DNA of 7,428 nt from Acetobacteraceae bacterium (GTDB taxonomy: Bacteria; Pseudomonadota; Alphaproteobacteria; Acetobacterales; Acetobacteraceae), in NCBI GenBank assembly GCA_003164305.1, contig PLSZ01000114.1:1-7428 (forward strand), in the 5' to 3' direction. Shown one piece after another: positions 4,874 to 7,428 of the stretch. Each line of letters starts with the position of its first letter. Position 1 is the stretch's first letter. The translations under genes and the position numbers were made by a program. The notes under the pieces are model-generated. The model ran no database searches and was not told the origin of the DNA. It saw only the letters and a list, made by a program, of their open reading frames with translations.

Positions 4874-6451
4874 ATGAAACGCTTCTGCCTCGCGGTCGTG
4901 GCGCTGCTGCTGGCGGTCCCTGGACATTCGGCGGATGCCCAGGACGCGCGCCGGGTTCTGCGGGTGGTGCCGAGCGCCGACCCCGCGGTGCTCGATCCGA
5001 CGCGGGGCCTGAACCTCATCGCGCGGATCTTCGCCCAGACCGTGTTCGAGACGCTGTTCGCCCTGGACAGCCACCTGGTGCCGCGGCCGATGATGGTGGA
5101 GCGCGAGCAGGTCAGTCCCGACGGCCTCACCTACACATTCACTTTGCGGCCGGGACTGACGTTTCAAGACGGCGGTCCGGTCACGCCGCGCGACGTGGTG
5201 GCCTCGCTGGAGCGCTGGATGAGCGGCGGGTCGATCGGCGCGCAATTCCGGTCGCTGACGGCGTCGCTCGGGGTCGCGGATGAGCGCACCGTCGTGTTGG
5301 GTTTGAAACAACGCTCCGGGCTGATCGAATTCATGCTGGCCGGCCCAGGAGGGCCGATCGCGGGAATTATGCGGGAGGCGGATGCGAAGCGGGATCCGGC
5401 GGTGCCGATGACCGAGCCGATCGGGTCCGGCCCGTTCCGCTACATCGCCAGCGAACGGGTGTCCGGTCACCGGGTCGTGTTCGAAAAATTCGCCGGCTAC
5501 ATCCCGCGAGACGAGCCGCCGGACGGCGTGGCGGGCGGGCGCGTGGTGAAGGTCGACCGGATGGAATGGATCATGATGCCGGACGCGACGACGGCGGCGG
5601 ACGCGCTGATCAAAGGCGAGGTCGATTTCTGGGAACAGGTCAGTCCCGACCTGACGGGAATGCTGCGCGACAAGGGCATCGTCGTGCGAGGGATCGCGGC
5701 GCTGCCGACCGTCGCTTTCATCCGTCCTAATTTCCAACTGCCGCCGTTCGACGATGTCAGGGCGCGTCAGGCGTTGGCTCTGTTGTTCGACCAGAACGAA
5801 ATGATGGAGGCGGCGGCGGGCGATGGCGTGAAATGGCGCGAGTGCCATTCGTTCAGTGTTTGCGGCGGGCCGTACGGCACGGAGGTCGGATCGGAACCGT
5901 ATCGGGTTCCCGACATCGCCAAAGCGAAAGCGTTGCTGGCGGAGGCTGGATACAAAGGCGAGCGCATCGTGTTGCTCGGGACACCGCAACTGCCGGCGAT
6001 CAACGCGATGACACTGGTCGCGGAACAGCGGTTGCGGCAGGCGGGCATGAACGTGGAGACGCAGATGGCGGACTTCGCGGTGATGTTCCAGCGCATGCGG
6101 GCGGCGAACAAGCCGCTCGATCAGGGCGGCTATAATCTGTTCGCTTATCATGCGATCGGGAGTTCATATTTCCACCCCCTCATGAACCTCGCCATCGACC
6201 TTTCCTGCACCGGCAAAAACTGGGCTGGCTTCCCCTGCGATCCCGAAGGCGAGACGTTGCGGCAGGCGTTTTTACGGGCGCCCGACGACATTGCACGCAA
6301 GGCGGCGTTCGAGCGGTTGCAAGTACGGCTGTTCCAGTATCTGCCTTACATTCCGCTGGGTCAGTTCGAAGTAGCAACTGGTTGGCGGAAGAACGTCACG
6401 GGCGTGCTGGACGCTTACACGGTCGCGTACTGGAATATCCAGAAGGAGTAA
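4874..6451 (+). CDS. Periplasmic family 5 ABC-transporter substrate-binding protein
   Basis: This 525-residue protein is an extracytoplasmic solute receptor of the dipeptide/oligopeptide/nickel type (SBP_bac_5), which delivers ligand to an ABC permease. Residues 1-23 form a signal peptide (MKRF, then a Leu/Val/Ala core) ending near SADAQ, with no lipobox at its single Cys. Family features include FAQTVFETLFALD near 53-65, VSPDGLTYTFTLRPGLTFQDG at 80-100 with the following VTPRDVVASLERW, IGSGPFRY at 183-190 and a C-terminal half with DIAKAKALLAEAGY at 347-360. Mature cysteines fall in two close pairs, C324/C330 and C445/C455, which could each form a disulfide in the periplasm. ATG at 4874 is chosen because it opens the signal peptide and has AAGGG nine bases upstream; the open frame extends back to 4688 without support. 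No permease or ATPase gene follows: the next gene is convergent. The ligand cannot be deduced, and nickel, peptides or small amides are all possible. Confidence 0.93.
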   Translation: MKRFCLAVVALLLAVPGHSADAQDARRVLRVVPSADPAVLDPTRGLNLIARIFAQTVFETLFALDSHLVPRPMMVEREQVSPDGLTYTFTLRPGLTFQDGGPVTPRDVVASLERWMSGGSIGAQFRSLTASLGVADERTVVLGLKQRSGLIEFMLAGPGGPIAGIMREADAKRDPAVPMTEPIGSGPFRYIASERVSGHRVVFEKFAGYIPRDEPPDGVAGGRVVKVDRMEWIMMPDATTAADALIKGEVDFWEQVSPDLTGMLRDKGIVVRGIAALPTVAFIRPNFQLPPFDDVRARQALALLFDQNEMMEAAAGDGVKWRECHSFSVCGGPYGTEVGSEPYRVPDIAKAKALLAEAGYKGERIVLLGTPQLPAINAMTLVAEQRLRQAGMNVETQMADFAVMFQRMRAANKPLDQGGYNLFAYHAIGSSYFHPLMNLAIDLSCTGKNWAGFPCDPEGETLRQAFLRAPDDIARKAAFERLQVRLFQYLPYIPLGQFEVATGWRKNVTGVLDAYTVAYWNIQKE

Positions 6452-6466
6452 CGCCGGCGAGAGCCT

Positions 6467-7428
6467 TCAGATCGGCGGCCGTCGCGCGGGCCAGTCGTGA
6501 ATTTGTTCCAGCATCGCCGCGACACTCAGCAACCGTTGCTCGCCGAACCAGGGGCCGACCAGTTGCAATCCAACCGGCAGTTCATCCGCGGTGAAGCCGG
6601 CGGGGACCGAGATCGCCGGATGCCCCGAAAGATTGAACGGATACAGCGGCGCGGCCCATTCGCCATACGCCGCCGTCGCGATCGAGCCCTCCGCGTCCAG
6701 CGGCTTCGGAGGCGATAACATCGTCGGTGTGGCGATCACATCGAACCGTTCGAACAGGGTCTGCACGGAACGGAACAAATTCGTGCGAGAGGCATGCGCG
6801 CGCTGCCACTCCACGGCGGAATAACGCTGGCCATTGGCGATGCTGGCGCGGATCGAGGCGGACATGCGATCGCCCCAGACCGCCGGCAGGTGGCCGTAAC
6901 GCGTCGCGTGATTGGTTGTCGCGAGCACGACGTAATAGTCGAAGACGTCGTCGAAGCACGCCGGGTGGATTGGCTCGACGATGGCCCGCTGCCCTTCGAG
7001 CGATGTCATGGAAGTTCGCATGAGGTCCGCGACGGACGGATCGGTCTGGTAACGGCCAAACTGCTCGACCCAACCGATGCGCAGTCCCGCCATTTTCGTT
7101 TCGCCCGACGATGTCGTGTCTGGCCCCGCGCCAATGCTGAACGGATCTCCGGCGTTCGGGCCCGCCATGACGGACAACAGCAGCATTGTGTCGGCCACGG
7201 TCCGGGCCATCGGACCGACAAAGGAAAAGTTGGCGAAGGCGTCGGGCACCGTCTCCTGCGGGATCAAGCCCAATGTCGCTTTCAGGCCAACGACGCCGGT
7301 GCATGAGGCGGGGCAGCGGATCGAGCCGCCGCCATCGGTGCCGACCGCCAACGGTGCCACGCCGGCCGCGAGCGCGGCGCTCGCGCCACCGCTGGAACCT
7401 CCTGGCGTACGCTCCAGATTCCATGGAT
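6467..7428 (-). CDS. Amidase-signature family hydrolase, 5' end beyond the window
   Basis: This is a Ser-cisSer-Lys amidase that hydrolyses a carboxamide to acid plus ammonia or amine, probably in the cytoplasm. The window shows 319 codons (7426-6467) covering the C-terminal two-thirds of a family that is usually 450-500 residues. Counted from the first visible codon, the signature reads RTPGGSSGGASAALAAG at 6-22, with the cis-Ser at 11, then GTDGGGSIRCPAS at 29-41 with the nucleophile Ser at 35. The 24-residue gap equals that of characterised members such as FAAH. The catalytic Lys lies upstream, out of view. The C-terminal part has FDVIATPTM, NLSGHPAISVPAGF and LPVGLQLVGPWFGEQRLL, all typical. 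The frame runs unbroken to the window edge, so the GTG at 7360 is internal and not the start. Its stop lies 15 bases from the convergent binding-protein stop, with no visible terminator. Substrate is unknown; GatA-like or general amidase activity cannot be separated here. Confidence 0.93.
   Translation of the reverse strand, partial: PWNLERTPGGSSGGASAALAAGVAPLAVGTDGGGSIRCPASCTGVVGLKATLGLIPQETVPDAFANFSFVGPMARTVADTMLLLSVMAGPNAGDPFSIGAGPDTTSSGETKMAGLRIGWVEQFGRYQTDPSVADLMRTSMTSLEGQRAIVEPIHPACFDDVFDYYVVLATTNHATRYGHLPAVWGDRMSASIRASIANGQRYSAVEWQRAHASRTNLFRSVQTLFERFDVIATPTMLSPPKPLDAEGSIATAAYGEWAAPLYPFNLSGHPAISVPAGFTADELPVGLQLVGPWFGEQRLLSVAAMLEQIHDWPARRPPI

Noticed and set aside
4808..6151. A 447-codon minus-strand open frame opposite the binding-protein gene
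   Set aside because: The plus-strand frame has clear family motifs, a signal peptide and a ribosome site. The antisense frame gives an Arg/His/Asp-rich string without recognisable domains.
6452..6466. A bidirectional terminator in the 15-base gap between the binding-protein and amidase genes
   Set aside because: The gap and its flanks show no stem of useful length and no T-run.

Overview
The window reads as a piece of a GC-rich bacterial chromosome, most likely an alphaproteobacterium (Rhodospirillales or Hyphomicrobiales type). This is inferred from the base composition, the long antisense shadow frames that such composition produces, and the style of the dipeptide-type binding protein, Ldh-family oxidoreductase and amidase. 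No RNA gene, CRISPR array, insertion sequence, phage gene or recognisable defence system is visible.

Layout from left to right. At 8-47 there is a short tandem repeat with an 18-base core, cut by the window edge. At 228-2351 (minus) lies a 707-residue exported OmpA-family protein. Its N-terminal half is three tandem copies of a ~132-residue cysteine-containing domain. A Pro/Gln linker, a probable fourth degenerate copy and a C-terminal peptidoglycan-binding OmpA domain follow. About 600 bases without a convincing gene follow (2352-2962), holding a hairpin-forming repeat-like segment. At 2963-3613 (plus) is mobA, for molybdenum cofactor guanylylation. It converges on an Ldh-family (malate/L-lactate dehydrogenase type 2) oxidoreductase at 3694-4725 (minus), which lacks the usual active-site histidines. 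That gene diverges across 148 bases from a periplasmic family 5 ABC-transporter binding protein at 4874-6451 (plus). The binding protein converges, with a 15-base gap, on an amidase-signature hydrolase at 6467-7428 (minus) whose 5' end lies beyond the window.

How the genes may work together: the divergent oxidoreductase/binding-protein pair and the adjacent amidase would fit a small scavenging locus that takes up an amide- or peptide-like compound, hydrolyses it and oxidises or reduces a 2-hydroxy/2-oxo acid product. This is inference from adjacency only. No permease, ATPase or regulator gene is present in the window. The OmpA-family protein and mobA look like independent transcription units.

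Most worth a second look are the internally repeated OmpA-family protein, whose domain I cannot name with certainty, and the oxidoreductase with replaced catalytic positions. I do not see evidence for a complete new multi-gene system.
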